This document shows positions 5,516-16,700 of a stretch of DNA of 54,761 bases, in pieces. The translations under genes and the position numbers were made by a program. The stretch spans positions 1 through 54,761 of the forward strand of contig CACIGI010000008.1 of NCBI GenBank assembly GCA_902586125.1, given 5' to 3'. Source of the DNA: an uncultured Pelagibacteraceae bacterium. GTDB lineage: Bacteria > Pseudomonadota > Alphaproteobacteria > Pelagibacterales > Pelagibacteraceae. A model generated the notes under the pieces. The model ran no database searches, was not told where the DNA came from, and saw nothing but the letters and a program-made list of their open reading frames with translations. Positions within the stretch are counted from its first letter, which is position 1. The number at the start of each line of letters is the position of its first letter.

Positions 5516-6706
5516 ATGTCAAAAGAAAAATTTGTAAGAAATAAACCGCATTGTAACATTGGAACAATCGGTCATGTCGATCATGGTAAAACAACTTTAA
5601 CTGCCGCGATCACTAAAGTTTTATCTGAAACTGGTGGTGCTCAGGCTATTGCATATGATCAAATTGATAAAGCTCCAGAAGAGAAAGAAAGAGGAATTAC
5701 AATTTCAACAGCACATGTTGAATATGAAACTGAAAAAAGACACTATGCGCACGTAGATTGTCCTGGTCACGCTGACTATGTAAAGAATATGATTACGGGT
5801 GCAGCACAAATGGATGGAGCAATTTTAGTTGTTAATGCTGCTGATGGTCCTATGCCACAAACTAGAGAGCATATTCTTTTAGCAAGACAAGTTGGAGTTC
5901 CTGCTATTTGTGTTTATTTAAACAAAGTAGATCAAGTAGATGATAAAGAAATGATTGATCTGGTCGAGGAAGAAATTAAAGAATTGTTAACTTCTTATAA
6001 ATTTCCAGGTGACAAAACTCCTATCGCAAAAGGTTCTGCACTCGCAGCTGTTGAGGGAAGAGACGATGAGATTGGAAAAAATTCAATTTTAGAATTGATG
6101 AAAAATGTCGATGAGTTCATCCCACAACCAGATAGACCGAAAGATAAAGATTTTTTGATGCCTGTTGAGGATGTTTTCTCAATCTCAGGAAGAGGTACTG
6201 TCGCAACTGGAAGAGTTGAGTCAGGTGTACTTAAAACTGGAGATGAGCTAGAAATAGTTGGTATTAGAGAGACTAAGAAATCAGTTTGTACTGGTGTTGA
6301 AATGTTTAGAAAACTTTTAGACTCTGGTGAGGCAGGAGACAACGTTGGAGTACTTTTAAGAGGTGTAGAAAGAACTGACATTGAAAGAGGACAAGTTCTT
6401 TGTAAACCAGGTTCTGTCACTCCACATACGAAATTTGAAGCTCAAGCCTATGTGCTTAAAAAAGAAGAGGGTGGAAGACATACACCTTTTTTTACAAAGT
6501 ATAGACCACAATTCTATTTTAGAACTACAGATGTAACTGGAGAAGTAGAGTTACCAGCTGGAACTGAGATGGTTATGCCTGGCGATGATGCTAAATTCAC
6601 AGTTAAACTAATCACACCAATTGCGATGTCAGAGAAATTAAATTTTGCTATTCGTGAAGGTGGTAGAACTGTTGGTGCTGGAGTAGTAACTAAAATTATA
6701 GAGTAA
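5516..6706 (+). CDS. tuf: Elongation factor Tu
   Basis: This is a 396-aa EF-Tu, the GTPase that delivers aminoacyl-tRNA to the ribosomal A site. G-domain motifs are clear: GHVDHGKT (residues 19-26), switch I with RGITI, DCPGH, NKVD and a SALAA G5 motif; domains II and III continue to the normal C-terminus ([14 protein letters not shown]). A GTGAGGAA Shine-Dalgarno region precedes the ATG. It is flanked by tRNA-Gly and tRNA-Trp and is the only tuf copy in the window: the usual second location, between fusA and rpsJ, is empty. Expression is expected to be very high. Confidence 0.99.
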   Translation: MSKEKFVRNKPHCNIGTIGHVDHGKTTLTAAITKVLSETGGAQAIAYDQIDKAPEEKERGITISTAHVEYETEKRHYAHVDCPGHADYVKNMITGAAQMDGAILVVNAADGPMPQTREHILLARQVGVPAICVYLNKVDQVDDKEMIDLVEEEIKELLTSYKFPGDKTPIAKGSALAAVEGRDDEIGKNSILELMKNVDEFIPQPDRPKDKDFLMPVEDVFSISGRGTVATGRVESGVLKTGDELEIVGIRETKKSVCTGVEMFRKLLDSGEAGDNVGVLLRGVERTDIERGQVLCKPGSVTPHTKFEAQAYVLKKEEGGRHTPFFTKYRPQFYFRTTDVTGEVELPAGTEMVMPGDDAKFTVKLITPIAMSEKLNFAIREGGRTVGAGVVTKIIE

Positions 6707-6715
6707 ACTCTATAC

Positions 6716-6788
6716 AGGAGTGTAGCTCAATTGGTAGAGCGCCGGTCTCCAAAACCGGAGGCTGAGGGTTCGAGTCCCTCCGCTCCTG
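6716..6788 (+). tRNA. tRNA-Trp (anticodon CCA)
   Basis: The 73-nt cloverleaf has acceptor AGGAGTG pairing with CGCTCCT, a D arm with TAGCTCAATTGGTAGAGC, stem CCGGT/ACCGG around loop CTCCAAA with anticodon CCA, and T arm AGGGTTCGAGTCCCT. The discriminator is G and CCA is encoded at 6789-6791. It sits 9 bp after tuf and 20 bp before secE. Confidence 0.97.
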
Positions 6789-6808
6789 CCAATATAAAAC
6801 ATGTAATT

Positions 6809-7000
6809 ATGAAGAACCCGATTAAATTTATTCAAGAAGTTAAACAAGAGGCATTCAAAGTTTCTTGGCCTACAGGAAAAGAGACTATTCAGGGTGCATT
6901 AATGGTTTTTGCGATGGCGGTAGTTATGTCTTTATTTTTTTTATTGTTAGATCAGGTTTTAAAATTTTTTTTAGAACTGTTACTTAAGGTGAGTATTTAA
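6809..7000 (+). CDS. secE: Preprotein translocase subunit SecE
   Basis: This is a 63-aa single-span SecE, the essential clamp of the SecYEG channel. The start MKNPIKFIQEVKQEAFKVSW carries the conserved amphipathic helix ending in WPT, followed by one transmembrane helix (about residues 32-58). The same frame is open back into tRNA-Trp, but ATG at 6809 is chosen because the upstream extension would translate tRNA sequence. Length fits the short single-span form. Its stop shares a base with the nusG start (TAATG), indicating coupling, the usual secE-nusG pair. Confidence 0.95.
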   Translation: MKNPIKFIQEVKQEAFKVSWPTGKETIQGALMVFAMAVVMSLFFLLLDQVLKFFLELLLKVSI

Positions 7001-7530
7001 TGAAAAATTGGTACATTGTTCAATCCCACTCAAGTTTTGAAAATAAAGTAGCAGGACTTATAAAAGAAGAAGCAGATAAAGCAAAAATTTCTGAAAAATT
7101 TGAGGAAATTATCGTCCCAACCCATGATGTGACTGAAGTTAAAAGAGGTAAAAGAATTCAAAGAAAGAAAAAATATTTTCCAGGTTATGTTTTGATTAAG
7201 AGTGAGATGGATAATGATATTTATCACATGATAAAAAACATAAAACGTGTAAGTGGTTTTTTAGGCACTAAGGGTATGCCTGTCCCTGTATCTGATAAAG
7301 AAATTGATAAAATTTTAGGTCAAATAAAAGATGGGGTTGCTCAACCAAAATCGGCCATAGAATATACCGTTGGTGAAAAAGTTCAGGTTATAGATGGTCC
7401 ATTTGCTTCATTTAGTGGAATGGTCGAGGAAATTGATGAAGAAAAGTCTAGACTTAAGGTTTCAGTTTCTATATTTGGTAGGCCAACACCAGTTGATTTA
7501 GATTATAATCAAGTGGAGAAAGTTAGTTAG
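7000..7530 (+). CDS. nusG: Transcription termination/antitermination factor NusG
   Basis: Predicted 176-aa NusG. The N-terminal NGN domain starts [15 protein letters not shown] and includes [10 protein letters not shown], the RNA polymerase-contacting region. The C-terminal KOW domain (about 120-176) contains [21 protein letters not shown]. NusG binds the beta' clamp helices and links polymerase to Rho or ribosomal S10. Its position between secE and rplK is the standard bacterial order. Confidence 0.98.
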   Translation: MKNWYIVQSHSSFENKVAGLIKEEADKAKISEKFEEIIVPTHDVTEVKRGKRIQRKKKYFPGYVLIKSEMDNDIYHMIKNIKRVSGFLGTKGMPVPVSDKEIDKILGQIKDGVAQPKSAIEYTVGEKVQVIDGPFASFSGMVEEIDEEKSRLKVSVSIFGRPTPVDLDYNQVEKVS

Positions 7531-7534
7531 ATTT

Positions 7535-7966
7535 ATGGCAGCTAAAAAAGAAGTTAATGGTTTTATAAAATTACAAATTAAAGGTGGTCAAGCAAATCCC
7601 GCTCCTCCAGTTGGACCTGCATTGGGCCAACGTGGTGTAAACATAATGGAGTTTTGTAAAGCCTTCAATGATAAAACAAAAAAATTAGCTGGCAAACCTG
7701 TACCAGTTGAAATTACTGTTTACAAAGATAAAAAATTTGATTTTAAAATAAAATCACCACCAGCATCTTTCTTTATAAGAGAAGCAGCAAAATTAAAGAG
7801 TGGTTCCCAAGAACCTGGTCGAAATATTGTTGCATCAATAACTAAGAAACAAGCCGAAGAAATTGCTAAACAAAAAATGGAGGACTTGAATGCTCTTGAT
7901 TTAGATCAAGCGGTCAAAATAATTGCTGGATCAGCCAGATCAATGGGTATTGAGGTAAAAGATTAG
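7535..7966 (+). CDS. rplK: 50S ribosomal protein L11
   Basis: Predicted 143-aa L11, which builds the GTPase-associated centre on 23S rRNA. The N-terminal domain has [20 protein letters not shown] and [15 protein letters not shown], including the proline-rich hinge used in thiostrepton/RelA responses. The C-terminal RNA-binding domain includes [10 protein letters not shown]. Standard length, 4 bp after nusG and 2 bp before rplA. Confidence 0.98.
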   Translation: MAAKKEVNGFIKLQIKGGQANPAPPVGPALGQRGVNIMEFCKAFNDKTKKLAGKPVPVEITVYKDKKFDFKIKSPPASFFIREAAKLKSGSQEPGRNIVASITKKQAEEIAKQKMEDLNALDLDQAVKIIAGSARSMGIEVKD

Positions 7967-7968
7967 TT

Positions 7969-8658
7969 ATGCCTTCAAAAAGATTTAAAAAACTTCCTGA
8001 AAAAACTACAGAACTTCCCTCTGAAGAAATTGAAAAATTAGTTCCTGTAGTCAAAAAAAATTGTACAACTAAATTCGATGAGTCAGTTGATTTAAGTTTT
8101 CAGATTAACAATAAACAGAAAAAAAGTGAGATAAATATAAGAACTGTAGTCAATCTTCCTGGTGGAACTGGTAAAAAAATAAAAGTTGCTGTCGTATGTG
8201 AAGATACAAAATCTGATGAAGCAAAAAGTGCTGGTGCAGACATTGTGGGTGGTGATGAATTTATTGAAAGAATTAAAAATGGTGAAATGAATTTTGAAAA
8301 ATTAATTTGTACTCCATCTATGATGATTAAATTATCAAAATTAGGAAAAGTATTGGGACCAAAAGGTTTAATGCCCAACCCAAAGTTAGGAACTGTGACT
8401 GAAAATTTAAAAACTGCAATTTCAGATGCGAAATCGGGTCAAGCAGAAATTAGAAATGATAAAGATGGAAATATTGGTGTGAGTATAGGAAAAAAATCTT
8501 TTAGTGACGAGAAGTTAATTAAAAATTTTAACGCTGTTATAGATATACTCGAGAAAGAAAAATCAAATAATACAGTAAAAGGAGATCTAATTAAAACCGC
8601 ATTTGTGACATCAACTATGGGTGTTTCATATAAATTAAAATTAGGTAAAAATATTTAA
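7969..8658 (+). CDS. rplA: 50S ribosomal protein L1
   Basis: Predicted 229-aa L1 of the L1 stalk, which moves deacylated tRNA out of the E site. Family motifs are NIRTVVNLPGGTGKK, LGKVLGPKGLMPNPKLGTVT and FVTSTMGVSYKLKL. The N-terminal ~30 residues are more Glu/Lys-rich than in common homologues, but overall length is normal. L1 is known to repress the L11-L1 mRNA in E. coli; a matching site was not identified here. Confidence 0.98.
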   Translation: MPSKRFKKLPEKTTELPSEEIEKLVPVVKKNCTTKFDESVDLSFQINNKQKKSEINIRTVVNLPGGTGKKIKVAVVCEDTKSDEAKSAGADIVGGDEFIERIKNGEMNFEKLICTPSMMIKLSKLGKVLGPKGLMPNPKLGTVTENLKTAISDAKSGQAEIRNDKDGNIGVSIGKKSFSDEKLIKNFNAVIDILEKEKSNNTVKGDLIKTAFVTSTMGVSYKLKLGKNI

Positions 8659-8661
8659 GTT

Positions 8662-9183
8662 ATGATGAATAAAGAGCAAAAGAAAAACTACATTACTGAA
8701 ATGGCAACGCAATTTGAGAATAGTAAAGCAGTTATGGTTACTCATTATCAAGGTCTGACAATGACTCAATTAGATGAATTAAGATCAAAAATGAGAGAAC
8801 ATGGAATAATTTTTAAGATTACAAAAAACAAAATTACAAAATTAGCATTAGAAAAAACTAAGTGTAAAGATTTATCAAATTTATTTACCGGCCCAACAGC
8901 TGTTGCATTTGGAGAAGATGCAATTATGTCAGCAAGAATTTTATCTAAGTTTGCAAAAGATAACGAGAATCTGAAACTAATCGGTGGAATGATGGAAAAT
9001 GAAATTCTTGATCAGGCAGGAGTAATGAATGTCGCAAATTTACCTACTTTAGATGAAGCAAGGGCTAATATTGTGGGTATTTTGAATGCATCAGCATCAA
9101 AATTAGTAAGTATTTTGCTTGCACGATCAGAAAAAATGAGTAGTTTACCCCCAGAAAATTCTGAAACACAACCTAAAGAGTAA
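8662..9183 (+). CDS. rplJ: 50S ribosomal protein L10
   Basis: Predicted 173-aa L10, the base that anchors L7/L12 dimers on the stalk. The N-terminal half has the conserved KAVMVTHYQGLTMTQLDELR and ITKNKITKLAL segments and the TGPTAVAFGED turn. The C-terminal helix that binds L12 dimers spans about 135-165. Two ATG codons are adjacent (8662 and 8665); either may be used. It is 3 bp before rplL, its stoichiometric partner. Confidence 0.97.
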   Translation: MMNKEQKKNYITEMATQFENSKAVMVTHYQGLTMTQLDELRSKMREHGIIFKITKNKITKLALEKTKCKDLSNLFTGPTAVAFGEDAIMSARILSKFAKDNENLKLIGGMMENEILDQAGVMNVANLPTLDEARANIVGILNASASKLVSILLARSEKMSSLPPENSETQPKE

Positions 9184-9186
9184 ATT

Positions 9187-9552
9187 ATGCCAGATCTAAA
9201 TAAAATTATCGAAGACTTATCAAATTTAACTGTTGCTGAAGCAGCAGATCTTTCAAAACAACTGGAGGAAAAATGGGGTGTTACACCTATGGCGGCAGCA
9301 GCTCCAGCAGCAGCAGGAGCAGTTCCAGCAGCAGAAGATAAGGATGACTTTTCAATCATGCTCGTTTCTGCAGGAGATAAAAAAATTAACGTAATTAAAG
9401 AAGTAAGAGCAGCTACTTCTCTTGGTCTTAAAGAAGCGAAAGACTTGGTAGAGGGTGCACCTAAAGAGGTAAAAGCTGGTGTGCCGAAAAAAGAAGCAGA
9501 AGAAATTAAAGCTAAGTTAGAAGCTGCAGGGGCAAAAGTAGAACTTAAATAA
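9187..9552 (+). CDS. rplL: 50S ribosomal protein L7/L12
   Basis: Predicted 121-aa L7/L12, the multicopy stalk protein that recruits translational GTPases. It shows the N-terminal dimerisation helix pair, an Ala/Pro hinge ([15 protein letters not shown], residues about 36-50) and the C-terminal domain with [21 protein letters not shown]. The Ala-rich hinge is a local GC rise in an otherwise AT-rich region. A hairpin follows before rpoB. Confidence 0.98.
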   Translation: MPDLNKIIEDLSNLTVAEAADLSKQLEEKWGVTPMAAAAPAAAGAVPAAEDKDDFSIMLVSAGDKKINVIKEVRAATSLGLKEAKDLVEGAPKEVKAGVPKKEAEEIKAKLEAAGAKVELK

Positions 9553-9570
9553 ATTAACAGGAAATTTTTA

Positions 9571-9600
9571 AGTACTGGTTAATTAAATTTAATCAGTATT
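9571..9600 (+). other. Stem-loop in the rplL-rpoB spacer
   Basis: AGTACTGGTTAA (9571-9582) can pair with TTAATCAGTATT (9589-9600) through 12 bp including two G-U pairs, around the 6-nt loop TTAAAT. No T-run follows, and rpoB starts 9 bp later. In E. coli this spacer holds a partial attenuator and an RNase III site that uncouple rplJL from rpoBC output; the same role is inferred here from place and structure. Confidence 0.55.
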
Positions 9601-9609
9601 AAGATGTAG

Positions 9610-12600
9610 ATGCAAATATCTTTTACTGAAAAGAAAAATATTAGAAAGAGTTTTGGAAAACTAAAAGAAAGTTTATCCATACCCAATCTTATAGAAGTAC
9701 AAAAAAATTCCTACGACGAATTAACATTTTTTAACCCAGAAGCAGGTGATTTAACTAAAGGATTTGACAGAGTATTTAAAAGTATTTTTCCTATTGAAGA
9801 TCTTAACGATAAGGCAACTTTAGAATATGTTTCATACAGGCTTGAAAAACCAAAATTTGATGTAGAAGAATGTATTGCTAGAGGCTTAACTTACTCCTCT
9901 GCATTAAAATGTACATTACGACTAGTTGTTTATGAAATAAATCAAGAAACGAACACTAAAGATATTTTGTCAGCAAAAGAGCAAGAAGTTTATATGGGTG
10001 AGGTGCCCATGATGACTAATAGTGGTACATTCATAACGAATGGTGTTCAAAGAGTTGTTGTAAATCAAATGCATAGAAGTCCAGGAGTTTTTTTCGATCA
10101 TGACAAAGGTAAAACCCATGCAAGCGGTAAACTTTTGTTTAATTGTAGAGTAATACCAAATCGAGGGTCTTGGTTAGATTTTGAATATGATGTAAAAGAT
10201 TTTTTATATTTTAAAATTGATAGGAAGAAAAAAATTCTCGCATCTACTTTATTGCTTGCTCTTGGTTATTCAAAAAGTGAAATAGTAAATGAATTTTACG
10301 AGACAGAAAAATATACTTTTGATGGAAAATCAGAAAAGTGGAAAACAAAATTTAATCCTGAAAATTATAAAGCTAAAAATTTTTCTGAGGAAGTTGTTGA
10401 TGCTAAATCAGGAAAGGTTGTAATCAAATTAGGAGAAAAAATAAATTATTTAAATGCTAAAAAATTATCTAATGATGGATTAAAAGATATACTAGTTGAG
10501 AAAGAATCATTATTTGGAAAGTTTTTGCATAAAGATATTAAATTAAATGATCAAGAGGATGGATTATTAAAAATTGGTACTGAGTTAAATGAAACAATCA
10601 TTCAACAAATTTTAGGTGCAAATATTACAAGTTTAGATATTTCTGTAACAAATTCTATAAACAAAGGTCCTTATTTACTCACTACAATCCTGAATGACAA
10701 AAATAATACTAAAGATGATGCAATTACCGAAATTTATAAGATGTTAAGACCTGGTGAACCTCCAACAATTGAAATAGCAACTCAGATTTTCAATAATTTA
10801 TTCTTTAGCTCAGACCGATATGACTTGTCTGATGTTGGAAGAGTTAAAATGAACTCTAGATTAGATTTAGAATGCTCAGATAAAATTACAATATTAAGAA
10901 ATGATGATATATTAGCAATTATTCGTAAAATGTTGGACTTAAGGGATGGTAAAGATGATGTTGATGACATTGACCATCTTGGAAATAGAAGAGTTAGATC
11001 TGTAGGTGAATTAGTTGAAAATCAAGCTCGTATTGGTGTTTATAGAATGGAAAGAGCTATTAAAGAAAAAATGACCACTTTAGATATCGAGTCTGCAATG
11101 CCACAAGATTTGATAAATGCAAAACCACTTACAATTTCACTAAAAGATTTTTTTGCAAGTTCTCAACTTTCTCAATTTATGGATCAAACAAACCCGCTTT
11201 CAGAAATTACTCATAAAAGAAGAGTTTCTGCCTTAGGCCCTGGTGGACTTACAAGGGAGAGAGCTGGATTTGAGGTTAGAGACGTGCACCCAACTCATTA
11301 TGGAAGGATCTGTCCTATTGAGACTCCAGAAGGTCCAAATATTGGTTTAATCAATAGTTTATCTACTTATGCAAAAATTAATAAATATGGTTTTATTGAA
11401 AGTCCTTACAAGAGAGTGAAAGAAGGTGTTGTTCAAGATAAAGTAGAATATTTGTCAGCAATGGAGGAAACAAAATTTACCATTGCTCAAGCAAATACTA
11501 AAATTGATAAAAATGGTAAAATAGTTGAAGAATTAGTTTCCTGTAGACAAAACTTAAACTTCCTTTTAGCAAAACCTGAAACGATAGATTATATTGACGT
11601 ATCACCTAAACAATTGGTTTCTGTTGCTGCTTCTTTGATACCCTTTTTAGAAAATGATGATGCCAACAGAGCATTAATGGGTTCTAATATGATGAGACAA
11701 GCAGTTCCTTTATTAAAACCTGAGGCACCTCTGGTTGGTACGGGAATAGAAAGTGATGTGGCATTAGACTCAGGTGTCACAATCGTTGCTAAAAGAGATG
11801 GTGCAGTAGATAAAATTGATGGTAAGAGAATCGTAATTAAAGTTACAGAGGAAACTGATTTCTCAAAATCTGGTGTTGATATTTACAATTTACAAAAATT
11901 TAAAAGATCTAATCAAAACACCTGTATTAATCAAAGGCCTTTGGTTAGAGTAGGTGATAAAGTAAAAACTGGTGATATAATTGCCGATGGACCCTCTACA
12001 AAACTGGGTGAACTAGCTTTAGGTAAAAATGTTACCGTAGCGTTTATGCCATGGCAAGGATACAATTTTGAGGACTCTATTTTAATCTCAGAAAGATGTG
12101 TAACCGACGATGTGTTTACTTCAGTACATATTGTTGAATATGAGATAATGGCAAGAGATACGAAACTTGGTGAAGAAGAAATCACACGGGACATACCTAA
12201 CGTTAATGAGGAAGCTCTGAAAAATTTAGATGAGTCAGGAATAGTATATATTGGCGCTGAGGTGAATGCGGGTGATATCCTGGTAGGAAAAGTAACTCCT
12301 AAAGGAGATTCTGCATCAGGTCCTGAGGAAAAATTGTTGAGATCTATTTTTGGAGAAAAAGCTATAGATGTAACTGACACTTCACTAAGAATGTCTAGAG
12401 GGAGCAGTGGTACTGTAGTTGATGTAAGAGTGTTTAATAGACATGGAATAGAAAAAGATGAAAGATCTATCACAATTGAAAGAGCTGAAATTGATCAAGT
12501 GCAACAAGATAAAATTGTTGAGGAAGAAATTTTAGAGAGAAGTATTAAACAAAGAGCTTCTCAAATTTTATCAGGGGAAACCATCTCTAAAAAAATAAAA

Positions 12601-13698
12601 GATGTAGAAGCTGGTTCTAAATTAGATTTTGAAACTATTAATAAAATATCAATTAATGATCTTTTTAAATTAACTATTTCAAATCCAAAAAATGAAAATG
12701 CATTTCTACAATTAAAAGACCAGTATAACAAAGCAATACAAGATATTACTGAAAGATTTGAAGATAAAGTTTTAAAAATTAGAAGTGGTGATGATTTATT
12801 ACCTAGTGTAATGAAAATGGTAAAAGTTTTTGTTGCAATCAAAAGAAGATTAAGACCAGGTGATAAAATGTCAGGAAGACATGGTAATAAAGGAGTTGTC
12901 AGTAAGATTGTACCAGTTGAGGACATGCCTTACAGAGAAGATGGACGACCAGTAGATATAGTTTTAAATCCTTTAGGTGTGCCTAGTCGTATGAATGTTG
13001 GGCAAATACTTGAGACTCATTTAGGATGGGCTTGTAAAGAATTTGGTGAACAAATTAAGAATTTAGTTAATGAAAATAATAAAAAATTTGAGAGAAATGA
13101 AAAAATAGAGAGTTTTTTAAAATCTGTTTATGGTGAAGAAATATTTGATCAAAAAGTAGATAAATTAAGTAAAACAGAATTTAAGGATTTATGTGAAAAT
13201 TTACAAAATGGTATAGCTATATCCACTCCAGTTTTCGATGGAGCTAAAGAAAAAAATGTTACAGAAATGTTAGAGTTAGCAAATTTACCTAAATCAGGAC
13301 AAACTTATTTATGGGATGGAAGAACTGGTGAAAAATTTGACAGACCAGTTACTGTTGGAATAATTTACATGCTTAAACTTCATCATTTAGTGGAAGACAA
13401 AATTCATGCTAGATCTACTGGTCCTTATAGTTTAGTAACTCAACAACCATTGGGTGGAAAAGCTCAATTAGGTGGACAAAGGTTTGGTGAAATGGAGGTA
13501 TGGGCACTTGAGGCATATGGTGCATCATACACACTTCAAGAAATTCTTACTGTAAAATCTGATGATGTTGCTGGAAGAGTAAAAGTTTATGAGACTATTG
13601 TTAAGGGTGAAGAAAACTTTGAGTCTGGGATACCAGAGTCATTTAACGTTCTTGTTAAAGAAATTAAATCTTTGGCATTAAATGTGGAATTAAATTAA
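9610..13698 (+). CDS. rpoB: RNA polymerase beta subunit
   Basis: Predicted 1362-aa beta subunit of RNA polymerase. Recognisable landmarks are the start [37 protein letters not shown], the rifampicin-pocket region ([22 protein letters not shown] and SALGPGGL), the [19 protein letters not shown] segment, the [20 protein letters not shown] motif and the C-terminal [25 protein letters not shown]. Length and domain order are those of proteobacterial beta. It forms the catalytic cleft with beta'. rpoC follows after 2 bp, so translation is probably coupled. Confidence 0.99.
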   Translation: MQISFTEKKNIRKSFGKLKESLSIPNLIEVQKNSYDELTFFNPEAGDLTKGFDRVFKSIFPIEDLNDKATLEYVSYRLEKPKFDVEECIARGLTYSSALKCTLRLVVYEINQETNTKDILSAKEQEVYMGEVPMMTNSGTFITNGVQRVVVNQMHRSPGVFFDHDKGKTHASGKLLFNCRVIPNRGSWLDFEYDVKDFLYFKIDRKKKILASTLLLALGYSKSEIVNEFYETEKYTFDGKSEKWKTKFNPENYKAKNFSEEVVDAKSGKVVIKLGEKINYLNAKKLSNDGLKDILVEKESLFGKFLHKDIKLNDQEDGLLKIGTELNETIIQQILGANITSLDISVTNSINKGPYLLTTILNDKNNTKDDAITEIYKMLRPGEPPTIEIATQIFNNLFFSSDRYDLSDVGRVKMNSRLDLECSDKITILRNDDILAIIRKMLDLRDGKDDVDDIDHLGNRRVRSVGELVENQARIGVYRMERAIKEKMTTLDIESAMPQDLINAKPLTISLKDFFASSQLSQFMDQTNPLSEITHKRRVSALGPGGLTRERAGFEVRDVHPTHYGRICPIETPEGPNIGLINSLSTYAKINKYGFIESPYKRVKEGVVQDKVEYLSAMEETKFTIAQANTKIDKNGKIVEELVSCRQNLNFLLAKPETIDYIDVSPKQLVSVAASLIPFLENDDANRALMGSNMMRQAVPLLKPEAPLVGTGIESDVALDSGVTIVAKRDGAVDKIDGKRIVIKVTEETDFSKSGVDIYNLQKFKRSNQNTCINQRPLVRVGDKVKTGDIIADGPSTKLGELALGKNVTVAFMPWQGYNFEDSILISERCVTDDVFTSVHIVEYEIMARDTKLGEEEITRDIPNVNEEALKNLDESGIVYIGAEVNAGDILVGKVTPKGDSASGPEEKLLRSIFGEKAIDVTDTSLRMSRGSSGTVVDVRVFNRHGIEKDERSITIERAEIDQVQQDKIVEEEILERSIKQRASQILSGETISKKIKDVEAGSKLDFETINKISINDLFKLTISNPKNENAFLQLKDQYNKAIQDITERFEDKVLKIRSGDDLLPSVMKMVKVFVAIKRRLRPGDKMSGRHGNKGVVSKIVPVEDMPYREDGRPVDIVLNPLGVPSRMNVGQILETHLGWACKEFGEQIKNLVNENNKKFERNEKIESFLKSVYGEEIFDQKVDKLSKTEFKDLCENLQNGIAISTPVFDGAKEKNVTEMLELANLPKSGQTYLWDGRTGEKFDRPVTVGIIYMLKLHHLVEDKIHARSTGPYSLVTQQPLGGKAQLGGQRFGEMEVWALEAYGASYTLQEILTVKSDDVAGRVKVYETIVKGEENFESGIPESFNVLVKEIKSLALNVELN

Positions 13699-13700
13699 CT

Positions 13701-16700
13701 ATGAAAAAAGAACTAACAGATCTATTTAAAAATTCAGAAATATCTGAAGCTCAAAATTTTAATAGTATCAAGATCTCATTAGCTAGCCCAGAAAAAATAA
13801 AATCTTGGACCTATGGTGAAATTAAAAAACCAGAAACTATTAATTATAGAACTTTTAGACCAGAGAAAGATGGTCTTTTCTGTGCAAGAATATTTGGTCC
13901 AATAAAAGATTACGAGTGTTTGTGTGGAAAATATAAAAGAATGAAATTTAGAGGTATTATTTGTGAAAAATGTGGTGTTGAAGTAACAAAATCAAATGTT
14001 CGAAGAGAACGAATGGGTCATATTAATTTAGCGACACCTGTTGCACACATATGGTTTTTAAAATCACTACCAAGTAGAATAGCACTTACTGTTGATATGA
14101 AGCTTAAAGAAGTCGAAAGGGTTTTGTATTTTGAAAATTTTATTGTCATAGAACCAGGTTTAACAGGTCTTCAAAAAAATCAGCTTTTAAATGAGGAAGA
14201 ACTAGCAAAATATCAAGATGAATATGGTGAGGAGGCTTTTACAGCTGGAATTGGAGCTGAAGCAGTTCTGGAAATGCTTAAAAATCTTGATTTAAATTTA
14301 GAGAAAAAAAATCTTGTTGATTATATAAAAGAGACGAAATCAAAAGTGAATGAAGAAAGAGCCATTAAGAGATTAAAATTAATTGAGTCTTTTATTGAAA
14401 CTGGACAAAAACCTGAGTGGATGATCATGACCGTTGTTCCGGTTATTCCACCAGAATTAAGACCATTGGTTCCTCTAGATGGTGGAAGATTTGCAACATC
14501 AGATCTAAATGATCTTTATAGAAGGGTTATCAATAGAAATAATCGTTTAAAGAGACTAATGGATCTTAAGGCACCTGATATTATCATTAGAAATGAAAAA
14601 AGAATGTTACAAGAATCTGTTGATGCTCTTTTTGATAATGGAAGAAGAGGTAGAGTAATTACTGGTACAGGAAAAAGACCATTAAAATCTTTAGCTGAGA
14701 TGTTAAAAGGAAAACAAGGAAGATTTAGACAAAATCTTCTTGGTAAAAGAGTTGATTATTCAGGTCGTTCTGTCATCGTGGTAGGTCCAGACCTAAAATT
14801 ACACGAATGTGGATTGCCAAAAAAAATGGCGCTAGAATTATTTAAACCATTTTTATATGCAAGACTTAATAAACTAGGTTTAGCTTCAACAATTAAACAA
14901 GCAAAAAAATTAGTTGAGAAAGAAACTAATGCTGTCTGGGATGCACTTGAATTAATTGTTAGAGAACATCCAGTTTTACTAAATAGAGCTCCAACACTTC
15001 ATAGGTTGGGAGTTCAAGCCTTTGAACCAAAATTAATTGAGGGAGATGCGATTGAATTACATCCTTTGACATGTGCTGCGTTTAATGCAGATTTTGATGG
15101 TGATCAAATGGCTGTTCACGTTCCTTTAAGTTTGGAGGCACAACTTGAGGCCAGAATATTAATGCTATCAACTAACAATATTCTTTCTCCATCTAACGGA
15201 AAACCAATTATTGTCCCAAGTCAGGATATGATTTTAGGAATTTATTATTTATCTCAAGAACCAGTCACTGATAAGCCAGCAGGATATTTTTTAAATGCAG
15301 ACCAAATTGAATTTGCACTATCTTCTGGTCAAATAAAAGTTCATAGTACCATAATTTCTAGATTTGAAACAATTGATGAAAAAGGTAATCAAAAATTTGA
15401 AAAGTACACTTCTACTGCAGGAAGATTTCTACTAGCTAACTTATTACCAAAAAATAATAATATTAAGTTTTCTTTGATAGATAGAATTTTACCAAAAAAA
15501 ACAGTTTCAGAAATCATTGATATTGTCTTTAGATTTTGTGGACAAAAAACTACAGTAATTTTCTGTGATAGATTAAAAGATCTAGGATTCAAACACGCAT
15601 TCAAAGCTGGTATTTCTTTTGGTAAAGATGATTTGGTTATTCCTGAAAATAAAACTCAATTAATCGATGATACAAAAAAACTAATTGCTGATTATGAAAC
15701 ACAATATGCAGAAGGTTTAATCACTAGAGGTGAAAAATATAATAAAGTTGTTGATGCTTGGTCAAAATGTACTGATAAAGTTGCAGGTGAGATGATGAAA
15801 GGAATTTCTGCGACTCAGAAAACTTCAGAAGGATTGAAGATAAATTCAGTATTTATGATGGCAGATAGTGGTGCGAGAGGATCAGCAGCACAAATGAAGC
15901 AATTAGCAGGTATGAGAGGTCTTATTGCAAAACCATCTGGTGAGATTATTGAGAGTCCAATTACGTCTAATTTTAAAGAGGGATTAACAGCTTTAGAATA
16001 TTTTAATTCAACACACGGAGCAAGGAAAGGTTTGGCTGATACTGCCTTAAAAACAGCTAGCTCAGGATATTTAACTAGAAGATTATGTGATGTTGCCCAA
16101 GATTTAACTGTTACAAAAAAAGAATGTGATTGTAAAAATCCTGGGTTCATCGAACTTTCAGAAATTTTGGAAGGTGGAAATGTTGTTGTAAGCTTATCAG
16201 AAAGAGCTTTGGGAAGAGTTACTTTTGACGATGTAAAGCATCCAATAACTGGTGAAATTATAATTAAAAAGTTAACTATGATTGATGAGGCTGGTTGTGA
16301 TAAAATAGATTCTGCAGGAATAAAATCAGTTAAGGTTTATTCTGTTATGACATGTGGATCTAAAGAAGGTGTATGTGCTACTTCTTATGGAAGAGATTTA
16401 TCTAGAGGTCAGATGGTCCATGTAGGTGAAGCAATTGGAATGATTTCCGCACAATCAATTGGAGAACCAGGAACGCAATTAACAATGAGAACTTTCCACG
16501 TAGGTGGTACTGCTTCAGTTAAACAAGACTCACAAATAGTTACTAAAAATGAGGGTACTTTAAAAATTATTAACTCAAACATTTTAGAGGATTCTAAAAA
16601 GAACTTGATTGTCATGGGTAGAAATACACAATTATCTATTGAGGACGATAATGGAGTTCAAATTGCAGTCTATAAAGTAGCCTATGGTTCGAAATTATTT

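Noticed and set aside
5182-5594. Minus-strand frames over tRNA-Tyr, tRNA-Gly and the tuf start, encoding peptides such as VKGIEPLHPAWKASVLPL
   Set aside because: They are antisense translations of tRNA genes, a well-known source of false protein predictions.
5995-6420. 141-aa minus-strand frame inside tuf, and similar ones in rpoB, rpoC and fusA
   Set aside because: Antisense shadows of highly conserved genes; low-complexity Ser/Leu/Pro-rich peptides.
6731-6808. 26-codon extension of secE reaching into tRNA-Trp
   Set aside because: It would translate tRNA sequence; the true SecE N-terminus starts at 6809.
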